From positions 38,850 through 102,849 of the forward strand of contig NZ_JAPFGY010000011.1 of assembly GCF_026586795.1 (NCBI RefSeq): a DNA stretch of 64,000 nt, written 5' to 3'. Both the position numbers and the translations under genes were made by a program. The stretch is from Erythrobacter sp. WG (GTDB lineage: Bacteria; Pseudomonadota; Alphaproteobacteria; Sphingomonadales; Sphingomonadaceae). The notes beneath the pieces are model-generated. The model was not told the DNA's origin. It searched no databases and saw only the letters and a list, made by a program, of their open reading frames with translations. This document shows positions 11,616 through 23,240 of this stretch, in pieces (position 1 is the first letter of the stretch; each line of letters opens with the position of its first letter).

Positions 11616-13691
11616 TCACTTCACCGGAATGAACCGCACCGCGACCCCGCCCGATGCCGCAAGATGCACCGCGAAGGTATCGCCGCCGGTGACGACCTTT
11701 TCCTCGATCACGATGTCATAGGGGTTGTAATCCCAATGCGCGTGCGGGCCGTCGCGGTACACTTGCGCGCGGTATTTCTTGCCCGGTTCGAGGAAGGAGA
11801 GCGCCAGCGATACATCGCGCGGGTTCTCGTCGGTCAGCGCGCCGAGGAACCATTCTTTGGACTTCCTCCCTTGCCGCGCCATCGCCACCCACTGGCCGAC
11901 TTCGCCGTCCAAGGCGACCGACTGCTCCCAGTCGGCTTCCACGTCCTTGATGAACTGGAAGGCGTCCATCCGCTTCTCGTAGTTCTCGGGAAGATCGGCT
12001 GCCATCTGGAGCGGGGAGTAGATCGTCACATAGGTCGCAAGCTGCTTGGCGAGCGTCGTCTGCGGGCGGTTCTTCGGGTCGCCGCGCGGCATATCGGGGC
12101 GGACCGGCGGGCGCTCGTTGGGCCTGAGGTCGAAGATGCCCGGCGTGTAGTCGAATGGTCCGGCCAGCAGCGCGGTGAAGGACAGCATCGCCTCATGGCT
12201 CGGCGGGTTGGGCGGCGTACCCCAGGCGTTGAACTCCATGCCCCGCGCGCCTTCGCGGCTCATCCAGTTGGGGTAGGTGCGGCGCAGGCCCGTGTCCTTG
12301 ACCGGCTCGTGGGTGTCCATGGCGATCTGGCGCTCGGCGGCGGCCTTGATCACCGTCATGTGGTGATCGATCATCCGCTGGCTGTCGTAGTATTCGTAGT
12401 GGCGGATGCCCTTGTCATCCACCCACACCGCATCGCCCGCGTCAGAAACATAGCCGGTCTTGACGTAGTGCGAACCGATCTTGCGCACGAGGTCGAGCCC
12501 GGCTTCGAGCTGCTTTTCGTAATTGGTGAGGTTGGCCGAAGTCTCGTGGTGGACGATCAGCTGCACGCCCTTCTTCGCGGCGTATTTGCTGAGGCCCTCG
12601 ATGTCGTAATCGGGATAGGCTTCGGTGAAGCTGAAGACATCGCCATTGTTGAACCAATCGCCGTCCCAGCCCTTGTTCCAGCCTTCGACGAGGACGCCCG
12701 AGAAGCCGTGCTTCGCCGCGAAGTCGATGTAGCGCCTGGTCTCTTCGGTGGTGGCGCCGTGGAACTTGTTGCTCGCCCAGGTGCGGTCGTTGATGTGCAT
12801 CGCCCACCAGATGCCGATGTATTTGCCGGGCTTGGCCCAGGAGACGTCGCCAAGCTTGTTGGGCTCGTTGAGGTTGAGGATGATGTCGGAATTGATGAGG
12901 CCCACTGCCTTGTCGGCGATCTGGATCGTGCGCCAGGGGGAGTGGAAGGGCGCCTTCGTCTTGACCTTCGGCCCGCCCGCCCAGTTGCGCAGGTTCGCCT
13001 GGAAATTGCCGGGGCGCAGCTGGTCCAGCGACATCGAGGAATAGTTGGTCAGCGCCGCCTCGTGGATCGCCATGTAGGTGCCATTGGGGGTGCGGAAGGT
13101 CGAAGGCGTGTGCGCATCGTCGACCTGCCCCGCCGGGGCGATGCGGTAGATATATTCGTTGCGATTGAACTCGTCGGACGGGGTGTACCACATGGTGGTC
13201 TTCTCCCCGACGCCGAACTGGGTCAGCTCCTCGACGATGGCGATGTCGCCTTGCAGCGCGGGCTGTTCCGTCAGCTCGTAGCGGAAGCCGATGCCGGTGT
13301 CGAAGGCGCGGAAGCGGACGGTGATGTCACGCGCGGGGCCATCTGTTGCGGTGCGGAAGGTCACGGCAAGCTCGTTGTGCTGGTCGCGCACCAGACGGCG
13401 CTCGCCCCAGGGCTGCTCCCAGGTGGTGTCGCTGCTGGCGCGGGTGGAGCCGGTGATGGCCATGCCGCGTTCGAAGCCGTGGTGTTCGGCGAAGAGCATG
13501 CCCAGCAGCGAGGGGGCGATCACCTGATCGCCCTTGTAGCTGACGGCATAGGTCGCGCGGCCGCCGTCATCGGCGACGGTGACGGCGATCTGCCCGTCGG
13601 GCGAGGCGAGCGTGAGGCTTTCGGCGGTGGCAGGGGCCGCTGCCCACGCGATTGCCGCAAGTGCCACGAGGGATTTCCAGTGCTTCGTCAT
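11616..13691 (-). CDS. GH97 alpha-glucosidase (SusB-like)
   Basis: Periplasmic or surface enzyme that releases glucose from maltose and maltodextrins. The 691 residues start with a signal peptide (about 1-23, ending AAAPATA). An N-terminal beta-sandwich is followed by the GH97 catalytic barrel, with GFSGVLVEGWNKGWDGDW, VQLIVHHETSANL, MDTHEPVKDTGLRRTYPNW and GMEFNAWG, where the conserved acidic residues of the inverting (SusB) subgroup lie. A C-terminal beta domain follows. It is the last gene of the minus-strand operon, 28 bases after the amylase. The family also contains alpha-galactosidases, so substrate rests on context with two amylases and a maltose-type transporter. Confidence 0.93.
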   Translation of the reverse strand: MTKHWKSLVALAAIAWAAAPATAESLTLASPDGQIAVTVADDGGRATYAVSYKGDQVIAPSLLGMLFAEHHGFERGMAITGSTRASSDTTWEQPWGERRLVRDQHNELAVTFRTATDGPARDITVRFRAFDTGIGFRYELTEQPALQGDIAIVEELTQFGVGEKTTMWYTPSDEFNRNEYIYRIAPAGQVDDAHTPSTFRTPNGTYMAIHEAALTNYSSMSLDQLRPGNFQANLRNWAGGPKVKTKAPFHSPWRTIQIADKAVGLINSDIILNLNEPNKLGDVSWAKPGKYIGIWWAMHINDRTWASNKFHGATTEETRRYIDFAAKHGFSGVLVEGWNKGWDGDWFNNGDVFSFTEAYPDYDIEGLSKYAAKKGVQLIVHHETSANLTNYEKQLEAGLDLVRKIGSHYVKTGYVSDAGDAVWVDDKGIRHYEYYDSQRMIDHHMTVIKAAAERQIAMDTHEPVKDTGLRRTYPNWMSREGARGMEFNAWGTPPNPPSHEAMLSFTALLAGPFDYTPGIFDLRPNERPPVRPDMPRGDPKNRPQTTLAKQLATYVTIYSPLQMAADLPENYEKRMDAFQFIKDVEADWEQSVALDGEVGQWVAMARQGRKSKEWFLGALTDENPRDVSLALSFLEPGKKYRAQVYRDGPHAHWDYNPYDIVIEEKVVTGGDTFAVHLAASGGVAVRFIPVK

Positions 13692-13719
13692 GCGTCCTCT
13701 CCCGCGCCCTGTCGGCGCC

Positions 13720-15084
13720 TCACTTGGTCTCGGTGTAGATGCGGTAGCCCCATGCGGGCAGATCGAGGCTCTCGTCCCCAGCGAAGCGCACGGGCGCGCC
13801 GGTCAGGGCGTCGGTGTAGCTGCCGTGGTGCCGGGCGTGCTCGAAGGTCACCGCGTGCGGGCGGGGCGAAAGGTTGAAGACCGAGAAGACCCGCGCCCCC
13901 TTCTCCCCGCGCGTGAAGGCATAGACGTCGGCGCTCTGGCTGGTGGGCACTTCGATCATCGCCGCCCCGAAGCGCCCGTTGTGGAGCGCCGCTTGCGCGG
14001 TCTTCAAGGCGATCAGCCTGCGGAAGAGGTCGTCGTAGCGGCCCTCCTTCCACGCGATCGGGTCGCGTTCGAAGAACTTCAGCTGGCGGTCGTTGTCGGC
14101 TTCCTGCCCATTATAGATCAGCGGCAGGCCGGAGCCCACGAAGGAGAGCGCGATCGCCGCCTCGTAGGCCGGACCGTAAATCTCCGCCGCCACCCCGTCC
14201 CACGAATTCTGGTCGTGGTTCTCGGTATAGACCATGCGCATTGCCGCGCGCGGCCAGGTTTCGGACTGGCCCGCATAGTAGCCGCGGATCGGCCCCGCGC
14301 CCTCACCGCTTTTGACAAGGCGCTGCATCGCCTCCTTCCAGCCCCAGCCATAGGTCGCATCGAAGGCGTGGGCGTGGAGATCGCGCTGCTCCCATTCGGC
14401 GAGCGTGAAGACGGGCCTCAGCTTGTCGAGCTCGGCCCGGGCGGTCTCCCAGAAGTCGGTCGGGACATAGCCCGCGACGTCGCAGCGGAAGCCGTCGATG
14501 CCGTATTCGCGCACCCAGTAGGCGAGGCTTTCCGTCATGTAGCGCCTGAGGCCGGGCTGCGAATAGTCGAAGTCCGCGACGTCCGACCAGTCGGTACCCT
14601 GCGGGCTCATCAGCGCGCCTTCGGGGGTGCGGGTGTACCATTCGGGGTGGCTCACCGTCAGAGGGTTGTCATGGGCCGAATGGTTGGCGACCCAGTCGAG
14701 GATCACCTTCAGCCCCAGCCGGTGCGCCTCGTCGACGAAGGCCCTGAACTCCGCCTCGGTGCCCAGCTCCGGATTGACCGCGCGGTAGTCGCGCACCGCG
14801 TAGGGGCTGCCCAGCGAGCCCTTGCGGTTCGCCTCGCCGATCGGGTGGATCGGCATGAGCCACACGATGTCGACCCCCATCGCGGCTAGCCTCGGCAGCT
14901 GCTTCTGCGCGGCCCTGAAGGTGCCCTCGGGGGTGAATTGGCGGGTGTTGAGCTGGTAGAGCACCGCGTCGCGGGTCCAGCCGGCGTTGCGGACCTCGAC
15001 AATGTCGCGCGGGGTGTAGCCGGGCGCGGCCAGCGCGGGGGCGGCGGCGCAGGCGCTCGCCAGCAGCGCAAGGGCGAGTCGCAT
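13720..15084 (-). CDS. Secreted GH13 alpha-amylase
   Basis: Endo-acting glycoside hydrolase family 13 enzyme, 454 residues with a signal peptide (MRLALALLASACAAAPALA). Catalytic residues are visible as the nucleophile Asp in GFRCDVAGYVP, the acid/base Glu in FTLAEWEQRD and the transition-state Asp in YTENHDQNSWDG. The ATG at 15084 shares one base with the stop of the transporter gene (TGATG); the frame stays open upstream only as a shadow of that gene. It lacks the extra C-terminal domains of large amylases. It probably shortens glucan chains in the periplasm for GH97. Confidence 0.9.
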   Translation of the reverse strand: MRLALALLASACAAAPALAAPGYTPRDIVEVRNAGWTRDAVLYQLNTRQFTPEGTFRAAQKQLPRLAAMGVDIVWLMPIHPIGEANRKGSLGSPYAVRDYRAVNPELGTEAEFRAFVDEAHRLGLKVILDWVANHSAHDNPLTVSHPEWYTRTPEGALMSPQGTDWSDVADFDYSQPGLRRYMTESLAYWVREYGIDGFRCDVAGYVPTDFWETARAELDKLRPVFTLAEWEQRDLHAHAFDATYGWGWKEAMQRLVKSGEGAGPIRGYYAGQSETWPRAAMRMVYTENHDQNSWDGVAAEIYGPAYEAAIALSFVGSGLPLIYNGQEADNDRQLKFFERDPIAWKEGRYDDLFRRLIALKTAQAALHNGRFGAAMIEVPTSQSADVYAFTRGEKGARVFSVFNLSPRPHAVTFEHARHHGSYTDALTGAPVRFAGDESLDLPAWGYRIYTETK

Positions 15085-16673
15085 CACGCCGCCTCCGTCC
15101 GCAGGTCCGGCGCACCGGCCCGGTCGCCATCGGCCACGAACAGCGTCGCCACCGCCGCCAGCACGAAGCTCACCGCCGCGATCAGCATCGCGTAGATCGC
15201 CTCGCCGCCGAACAGGTTGCTGACGAGGAAGCCGAGCAGCGTCGCCGCGAGCAGCTGCGGCACGACGATGAAGATGTTGAAGACGCCCATGTAGATGCCC
15301 ATCTTGTCGGGCGGGACGCAGCCCGCGAGGATCGCGTAGGGCAGCGAGACGATCGAGGCCCAGGCGATGCCGAGGCCGATCTGCGGGATCCACAAGAGCG
15401 CCGGATCGCGGATCAGCAGCACCGCGCCGAAGCCCGCCGCGCCGAGGGTGAGGTTGATCGCGTGGAGCCGGCAGCGGTCGATCTTCGCGGCGACCAGCAC
15501 GAAGCCTAAGGAGGCGGCGGCGGCGAGGCCGTTGCGCACCGATCCCATCAGGCTCCACCAGTCCGCCCCGTCCTGATAGGCGCGGCCCACCGTGTCGGTC
15601 GCGCCGAAGTGGTATGCGGTCACCCCCGGCGTCCCGTAGATCCACAGCGCGAACATCGCGAACCAGCTGAAGAACTGCACCACGGCCAGCTGACGCATCG
15701 TGCGCGGCATGGCGAAGAGGTCGGTGACCACCTCCATGAAGCCGCTGCGCTCGCGGCCCTGTCCGCGCAGCACGCCCGCGATCAGCTGGATGACCCCGAA
15801 CCCGGCGACCAGCGCGGCGAGAACGTAGAGGTCCTTGGCGACCTCGATCGTGCCGAGGAAGGCGGGGCGCGCCTCGCCGCGGGCGAGGAACACCAGCGCG
15901 GCGATGATCGCGCCGCCGAAAACCCACACGATGCCGCCGCGCGTGAATTGCGCCGCGCTGCGCTGCACCACGCGGCGCGCCGCGGCGCCCGCTTCGCTGC
16001 GCTGGGCCGCAAACCGGGCGAGTTCATCGGGCGAATACTCGCGGGTGGTGAAGACCGTCCACGCCACCGCCCCCAGCAGCGCCGCGCCGCCGATGTAGAA
16101 GGACCAGTGCACCGTCTCGGGGATCAGCCCCTCGGGTGCGGTGTTGCTGAGGCCCAGCCAGTTGGTCATCACCCATGGCAGCGCCCCTGCGAGGACCGCT
16201 CCGGTGCCGATAAAGAAGCTCTGCATGGCATAGCCCATCGTCCGCTGGCGATCGGGCAGGTTGTCGCCAACGAAGGCGCGGAACGGCTCCATGGTGATGT
16301 TGAGCGAAGCGTCCATCACCCACAGCATCCCCGCCGCGACCCACAGCGCCGGCGCATTGGGCATGACGAACAGCGCGAGGCTCGCCAGCAGCGCACCGAT
16401 CAGGAAATAGGGACGACGCCGACCGACGAGGCCGCCAATTCCGATCCACGTCTTGTCCGAAAGATGGCCGATGATCGGCTGCACGATCAGTCCGGTCATC
16501 GGTGCGGCGATCCACAGAATGGCAAGTTCGCCGACATCGGCGCCCAGCGTCTGGAAGATGCGGCTGACATTGCCGTTCTGAAGTTCGAAGCCGATCTGGA
16601 TCCCGAGGAACCCGAAACTCATGTTCCAGATCTGGCCTGCGCTCAGCGCGGGCTTGTGGCCGCCTTGGGTCAT
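15084..16673 (-). CDS. MFS sugar transporter (SLC45/GPH-type, probable maltose:H+ symporter)
   Basis: Inner-membrane transporter of 529 residues with about twelve membrane segments. The SLC45/sucrose-carrier signatures are visible: GRRRPYFLIGALLAS after the second pair of helices and DASLNITMEPFRAFVGDNLP before the fifth, with IPQIGLGIAWASIVSLPYAI in the second half. First gene of the minus-strand operon, diverging from the second amylase operon, so both are controlled from the shared region 16674-16981. Position with amylases and alpha-glucosidases points to maltose or maltodextrin import; the exact sugar is inferred. Confidence 0.86.
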   Translation of the reverse strand: MTQGGHKPALSAGQIWNMSFGFLGIQIGFELQNGNVSRIFQTLGADVGELAILWIAAPMTGLIVQPIIGHLSDKTWIGIGGLVGRRRPYFLIGALLASLALFVMPNAPALWVAAGMLWVMDASLNITMEPFRAFVGDNLPDRQRTMGYAMQSFFIGTGAVLAGALPWVMTNWLGLSNTAPEGLIPETVHWSFYIGGAALLGAVAWTVFTTREYSPDELARFAAQRSEAGAAARRVVQRSAAQFTRGGIVWVFGGAIIAALVFLARGEARPAFLGTIEVAKDLYVLAALVAGFGVIQLIAGVLRGQGRERSGFMEVVTDLFAMPRTMRQLAVVQFFSWFAMFALWIYGTPGVTAYHFGATDTVGRAYQDGADWWSLMGSVRNGLAAAASLGFVLVAAKIDRCRLHAINLTLGAAGFGAVLLIRDPALLWIPQIGLGIAWASIVSLPYAILAGCVPPDKMGIYMGVFNIFIVVPQLLAATLLGFLVSNLFGGEAIYAMLIAAVSFVLAAVATLFVADGDRAGAPDLRTEAA

Positions 16674-16796
16674 GTCGTCACCGTCCTCTCCCGCCGCGGG
16701 CCCGGCGGGCGTGACGCGGCCAGCGCCAAGGCCTATGCTGCCCGGGTCTGACGCCCGGTGCGGCCATGCGTGCTGTCCAAATCAGTCTGAACGTCC

Positions 16797-16821
16797 TGCA
16801 AAAATTTGCAAGAACCTTTGC
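16797..16821. promoter_or_regulatory. Candidate LacI-type operators, transporter side of divergent region
   Basis: TGCAAAAATTTGCA (16797-16810) contains TGCAAA and TTTGCA as an inverted repeat, and GCAAGAACCTTTGC (16808-16821) overlaps it with GCAA/TTGC ends. These A/T-rich palindromes stand out in the G+C-rich divergent promoter region between the transporter and amylase genes. The LacI-family gene three genes downstream is the natural candidate for binding; that is inference. Confidence 0.5.
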
Positions 16822-16932
16822 CCGGCAGCATGAGAAATTTTCCCTCGGAGACGCACACTGGGATAACTATGCTCTGTATATTAAGGGCTTGATGCTGGCC
16901 AACACCACCCGATCGCGCTTCCACAAAGATTT

Positions 16933-16946
16933 GCAAAGTTCTTCGC
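16933..16946. promoter_or_regulatory. Candidate LacI-type operator, amylase side
   Basis: GCAAAGTTCTTCGC lies 36 bases before the amylase ATG. Read in the opposite orientation, the 16808-16821 site is GCAAAGGTTCTTGC, so the two ends of the divergent region carry mirrored versions of one motif, one for each promoter. The rest of 16674-16981 holds no gene. Confidence 0.5.
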
Positions 16947-16981
16947 TTGCTGTCAGAACCAATGGCAGAGGGAGTTGGGTC

Positions 16982-18831
16982 ATGACGCGAATCTTCGTGA
17001 GGCTGGCGGCTGCGCTGGGCGCGGCGACGGCGATGTCGGCAGCGCCCTGCGCGGGGCAGGCGCAGGGCGTCCGGGTCTCGCCCGCGCCGATCGCAGAGCG
17101 CCAGCTGGAAGACGAGGTGATCTACTTCGTCCTGCCCGACCGCTTCGAGAACGGCGAGCCGAAGAACGACAAGGGCGGCATCAAGGGCGGCCCGCTCCAG
17201 CACGGCTTCGATCCCGCGCGCAAGGGCTTCTACCACGGCGGCGACCTCAAGGGGCTGACCGCGAGGCTCGACTACATCCAGGGCATGGGCGTCACCGCGA
17301 TCTGGTTCGCGCCGATCTTCAAGAACAAGCCCGTGCAAGGGCGACCCGGCGAGGAGAGCGCGGGCTATCACGGCTACTGGGTGACCGATTTCACCAGCGT
17401 CGATCCGCATTTCGGCACCAATGCCGAATTCAAGGCCTTCGTCGATGCCGCCCACGCCCGGGGGATGAAGGTCTACATGGACATCATCACCAACCATACC
17501 GCCGACGTGATCGACTATGCCGAAGGCGAGGCCAACGGCTACCGCTACCGCAGCAAGGGCGAATATCCCTTCTCGCGCCGCGGCGGGCCGGGGGGCGAAG
17601 CCATCAACGAGGGCTTCGCGGGCGACGACAACCCCGATCTCGCCAACTGGGTGAAGCTCACCGATCCCGCCTTCGCCTACACCCCGGTCGTCCCCGAGGC
17701 CGAGCGCAACATCAAGGTGCCCGCGTGGCTCAATGACGTCACGCTCTATCACAACCGCGGCAACTCGCACTGGATCGGCGAGAGCTCGGTCTACGGCGAT
17801 TTCTCCGGCCTCGACGACCTCGCGACCGAGAACCCGCGGGTGGTTCAGGGCATGATCGACATCTTCGGCCAGTGGATCGACGAATACGGCATCGACGGCT
17901 TCCGCATCGACACGGCCAAGCACGTGAACCCCGAATTCTGGCAGGCTTTCGTCCCCGCCATGCTGAAGCGCGCCGAGGCGAATGGCATCGGCCACTTCCA
18001 CATCTTCGGCGAGATCGCCTACGAGGAGCCGACCGCCACCCTCGCCGCGCAGGTCATGGCCGACAGCCGCCTGCCCTACGCGCTCGACATGGGCTTCGCC
18101 AAGGCCGCGCAGATGGTCGCGAGCGGCAAGAGCCCGCCGCGCCTCATGGCCGAGTTCCTTGCCCAGGACGCGATCTATCCCGGCGGCGCGAAGACCGCGC
18201 TCGGCCTGCCGACCTTCCTCGGCAACCACGATTTCGGCCGCTTCGCGATGTTCGTGCGCGACATGAGCGGGTCGGACGCGCCCGACACGCTCCTTGCCCG
18301 GGTGAAGCTCGGCCATGCGCTGATGTTGCTGCTGCGCGGCGTACCGACCGTCTATTACGGGGACGAGCAGGGCTTCATCTCCGACGGCAACGATCAGCTC
18401 GCCCGCGAGGATATGTTCGCCAGCAAGGTCTCGGTCTACAACGACAACCGGCTGGTCGGCACGAGCGCGACGACCGCACAGAGCAACTTCGACGCCGCCC
18501 ACCCGCTCTATCGGCTGATCGGCGAGCTCGCGCAGGCGCGCACCGCCAGCCCGGCGCTGCGCCGGGGGCTCAGCACCGTGCGCGCCTTCGAGGAAGCCGC
18601 ACCCGGGCTCCTCGCCGTCGAGCGTCACGATCCCGCCTCGGGACAGCGCGTGCTGGTGCTGTTCAACACCGGCGAGACCCCGCTTTCGCGCAGCGTAGAG
18701 GTCAGCTACGGCGCGCGCCGGGTGACGCCGCTCGTCGGGCCCTGCCGCGCCGCGCTGGCCGCGCCGGGCGCGCTCGCGGTCACGCTGCCCGCCTTCGGCT
18801 TTGCCGCCTGCCTTCTGGAGAGTGACGACTG

Positions 18832-18832
<1 letters not shown>
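16982..18832 (+). CDS. GH13 alpha-amylase family enzyme, exported
   Basis: Glycoside hydrolase family 13 protein of 616 residues with a signal peptide (MTRIFVRLAAALGAATAMSAAPCAGQA). Catalytic residues are in GIDGFRIDTAKHVN (nucleophile Asp), FHIFGEIAYEEP (acid/base Glu) and FLGNHDFGR (Asp). A C-terminal beta domain follows. ATG 16982 is chosen because it gives a clean signal peptide and has AGAGGGA upstream; the frame is open further upstream through the operator region. First gene of the plus-strand operon. The insert region FKNKPVQGRPGEESAGYHGYW is of the alpha-amylase/cyclomaltodextrinase type, so pullulan or cyclodextrin are possible substrates too. Confidence 0.9.
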
Positions 18833-21533
<2,701 letters not shown>

Positions 21534-21538
21534 TCACG

Positions 21539-23056
21539 ATGCGCGAAGCCAGGCCGCTGAAATCCATCGTCATTGTCGGCGGCGGCAGCGCCGGGTGGAT
21601 GGCGGCGGCAGCGCTTGCCGAGGCAGTGGGAGGGGCCTGCGCGATCACTCTCGTCGAGAGCGAGGCGATCGGCACGGTCGGCGTCGGCGAGGCGACCATC
21701 CCGCCGATCCGCCACTTCAACCAGCGTCTCGGCATCGACGAGGCGACCTTCGTGCGCGAGACGCAAGGCTCCTACAAGCTCGGCATCCAGTTCGTCGACT
21801 GGGGCCGCAAGGGGCACAGCTATTTCCACCCCTTCGGCCAGTATGGTGCTGAATTCGATAGCGTTCCTTTCTACCACCACTGGATGCGCGAGAGCCTGGC
21901 GGGGCGCATCCAAGGCCCGATCGACGACTTCTCGATGTGCTGGGCGCTGGCGAAGGCGGGCAAGTTCGCCCACCCTTCACCCGACCGGCGCCTGATCCAG
22001 TCGACCTTCGACTATGCCTATCACTTCGACGCCGGGCTCTATGCCGCGTTCCTGCGGCGCTATGCCGAGGCGCGGGGCGTCACCCGCAAGGAAGGCAAGG
22101 TCGTCGACGTCACCCTGCGCGGCGAGGACGGCTTCATCGCGGCCGTGACGCTCGACGACGGCACCCGCATCGCGGGCGAATTCTTCATCGATTGCAGCGG
22201 CTTCCGCGGGCTTCTTATCGAGGAAGCGCTGCACGCAGGCTACGACAACTGGCAAGCCTGGCTCCCCTGCGACCGCGCGGTGGCGGTCCCTTGCGAGCGC
22301 GGCGAATTCACGCCCTACACGCGTTCGACCGCGCGCGAGGCCGGGTGGCAGTGGCGCATTCCGCTCCAACACCGCACCGGCAACGGATATGTCCATTGTT
22401 CCCAGTTCCTTGGCGAGGACGAGGCCGCAGCGACCCTGCTCGCCCATCTCGACGGCAAGCCGCTGGCGGACCCGCGCACGCTGCGGTTCGTCACCGGCAA
22501 GCGAGCCAAGTTCTGGGAGCGGAACTGCGTCGCCATCGGCCTGTCGGCAGGCTTCATGGAGCCGCTCGAATCGACCAGCCTCCACCTCATCCAGTATGGC
22601 ATCCTGCGGCTGATCGCCCTGCTCCCCGACGCCGCCATGTCGCCCCTGCTGGCGCGGGAATATAATGCCCAGACGTCAAGGGAATACGAGCTGATCCGGG
22701 ACTTCCTGATCCTCCATTACAAGGCCACCGAAAGGGACGATTCCGAGCTCTGGCGCTATTGCGCAGCGATGCCGATCCCCGACAGCCTCGCCTACAAGAT
22801 CGACCATTTTCGCGAGCAAGGGATGCTGGTGGCAGACCCTCAGGAGCTGTTCGCCAACCCCAGCTGGATCGCGGTCTATCTCGGCCAGGGAATCCTACCC
22901 GAACGCGCGCCTGCGCTGGCGGCGATGCGCCCCGGGGTGCCGGTCGCGCAGCGGCTCCAACAGATCCGGCAGGCGATGGACGAGGCGGTGGCGGGGGCGC
23001 CGACCCATGGGGAATTCGTCGCCCGGCATTGCGCCGCGCCGCCCATCGCGGCCTGA
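21539..23056 (+). CDS. Flavin-dependent tryptophan-halogenase-family protein (first copy)
   Basis: 505-residue member of the PrnA-type FADH2-dependent halogenase family. It shows the FAD motif VGGGSAGW, the halogenase lysine K80 in GSYKLGIQFVDW, the WxWxIP motif as GWQWRIPLQHR and the catalytic glutamate region EPLESTSLH. All key residues are therefore kept. It follows the lacI-type gene by 5 bases and closes the plus-strand glucan operon. Halogenases of this family often sit beside TonB receptors in sphingomonads and caulobacters, with unknown substrate; free tryptophan is not assured. No flavin reductase gene is nearby. Confidence 0.9.
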   Translation: MREARPLKSIVIVGGGSAGWMAAAALAEAVGGACAITLVESEAIGTVGVGEATIPPIRHFNQRLGIDEATFVRETQGSYKLGIQFVDWGRKGHSYFHPFGQYGAEFDSVPFYHHWMRESLAGRIQGPIDDFSMCWALAKAGKFAHPSPDRRLIQSTFDYAYHFDAGLYAAFLRRYAEARGVTRKEGKVVDVTLRGEDGFIAAVTLDDGTRIAGEFFIDCSGFRGLLIEEALHAGYDNWQAWLPCDRAVAVPCERGEFTPYTRSTAREAGWQWRIPLQHRTGNGYVHCSQFLGEDEAAATLLAHLDGKPLADPRTLRFVTGKRAKFWERNCVAIGLSAGFMEPLESTSLHLIQYGILRLIALLPDAAMSPLLAREYNAQTSREYELIRDFLILHYKATERDDSELWRYCAAMPIPDSLAYKIDHFREQGMLVADPQELFANPSWIAVYLGQGILPERAPALAAMRPGVPVAQRLQQIRQAMDEAVAGAPTHGEFVARHCAAPPIAA

Positions 23057-23057
23057 T

Positions 23058-23073
23058 TGTTTCACGTGAAACA
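23058..23073. other. parS: parS centromere-like site (ParB-binding palindrome)
   Basis: TGTTTCACGTGAAACA is a perfect 16-base palindrome and matches the parS consensus bound by chromosomal ParB proteins in many bacteria. It begins one base after the halogenase stop, in the spacer before the convergent TonB-receptor gene. No parA/parB gene is in the window. Chromosomal parS sites normally cluster around the replication origin, so the window is probably in the origin-proximal part of the chromosome. Confidence 0.88.
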
Positions 23074-23181
23074 GCGCCCGGACCGCCCGCTAGCGGGGGT
23101 CTGGATGCGACCAAACCGAGGCTAGGCCGGGGCTGGACCCGGGCGAAGCCCCGCGTTGCGCGCGCAAGCACCCCACAAGGA

Positions 23182-23215
23182 AAAAGGGGCCCGCCGTTGC
23201 CGGCGAGCCCCTTTT
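23182..23215. terminator. Bidirectional terminator between halogenase and TonB receptor
   Basis: AAAAGGGGC (23182-23190) pairs with GCCCCTTTT (23207-23215), with an inner CGCCG/CGGCG extension around TTGC. Flanking A and T runs give U tracts in both directions, fitting the convergent gene ends at 23056 (+) and 23241 (-). Confidence 0.8.
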
Positions 23216-23240
23216 CCGCGACCCTTTGGGGCTCGTTATC

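Noticed and set aside
11553..13877. Long open frame (774 codons) on the + strand across the GH97 gene
   Set aside because: Antisense shadow in high-G+C DNA: the minus strand encodes a clear GH97 enzyme with signal peptide, while the plus frame has no recognisable motif.
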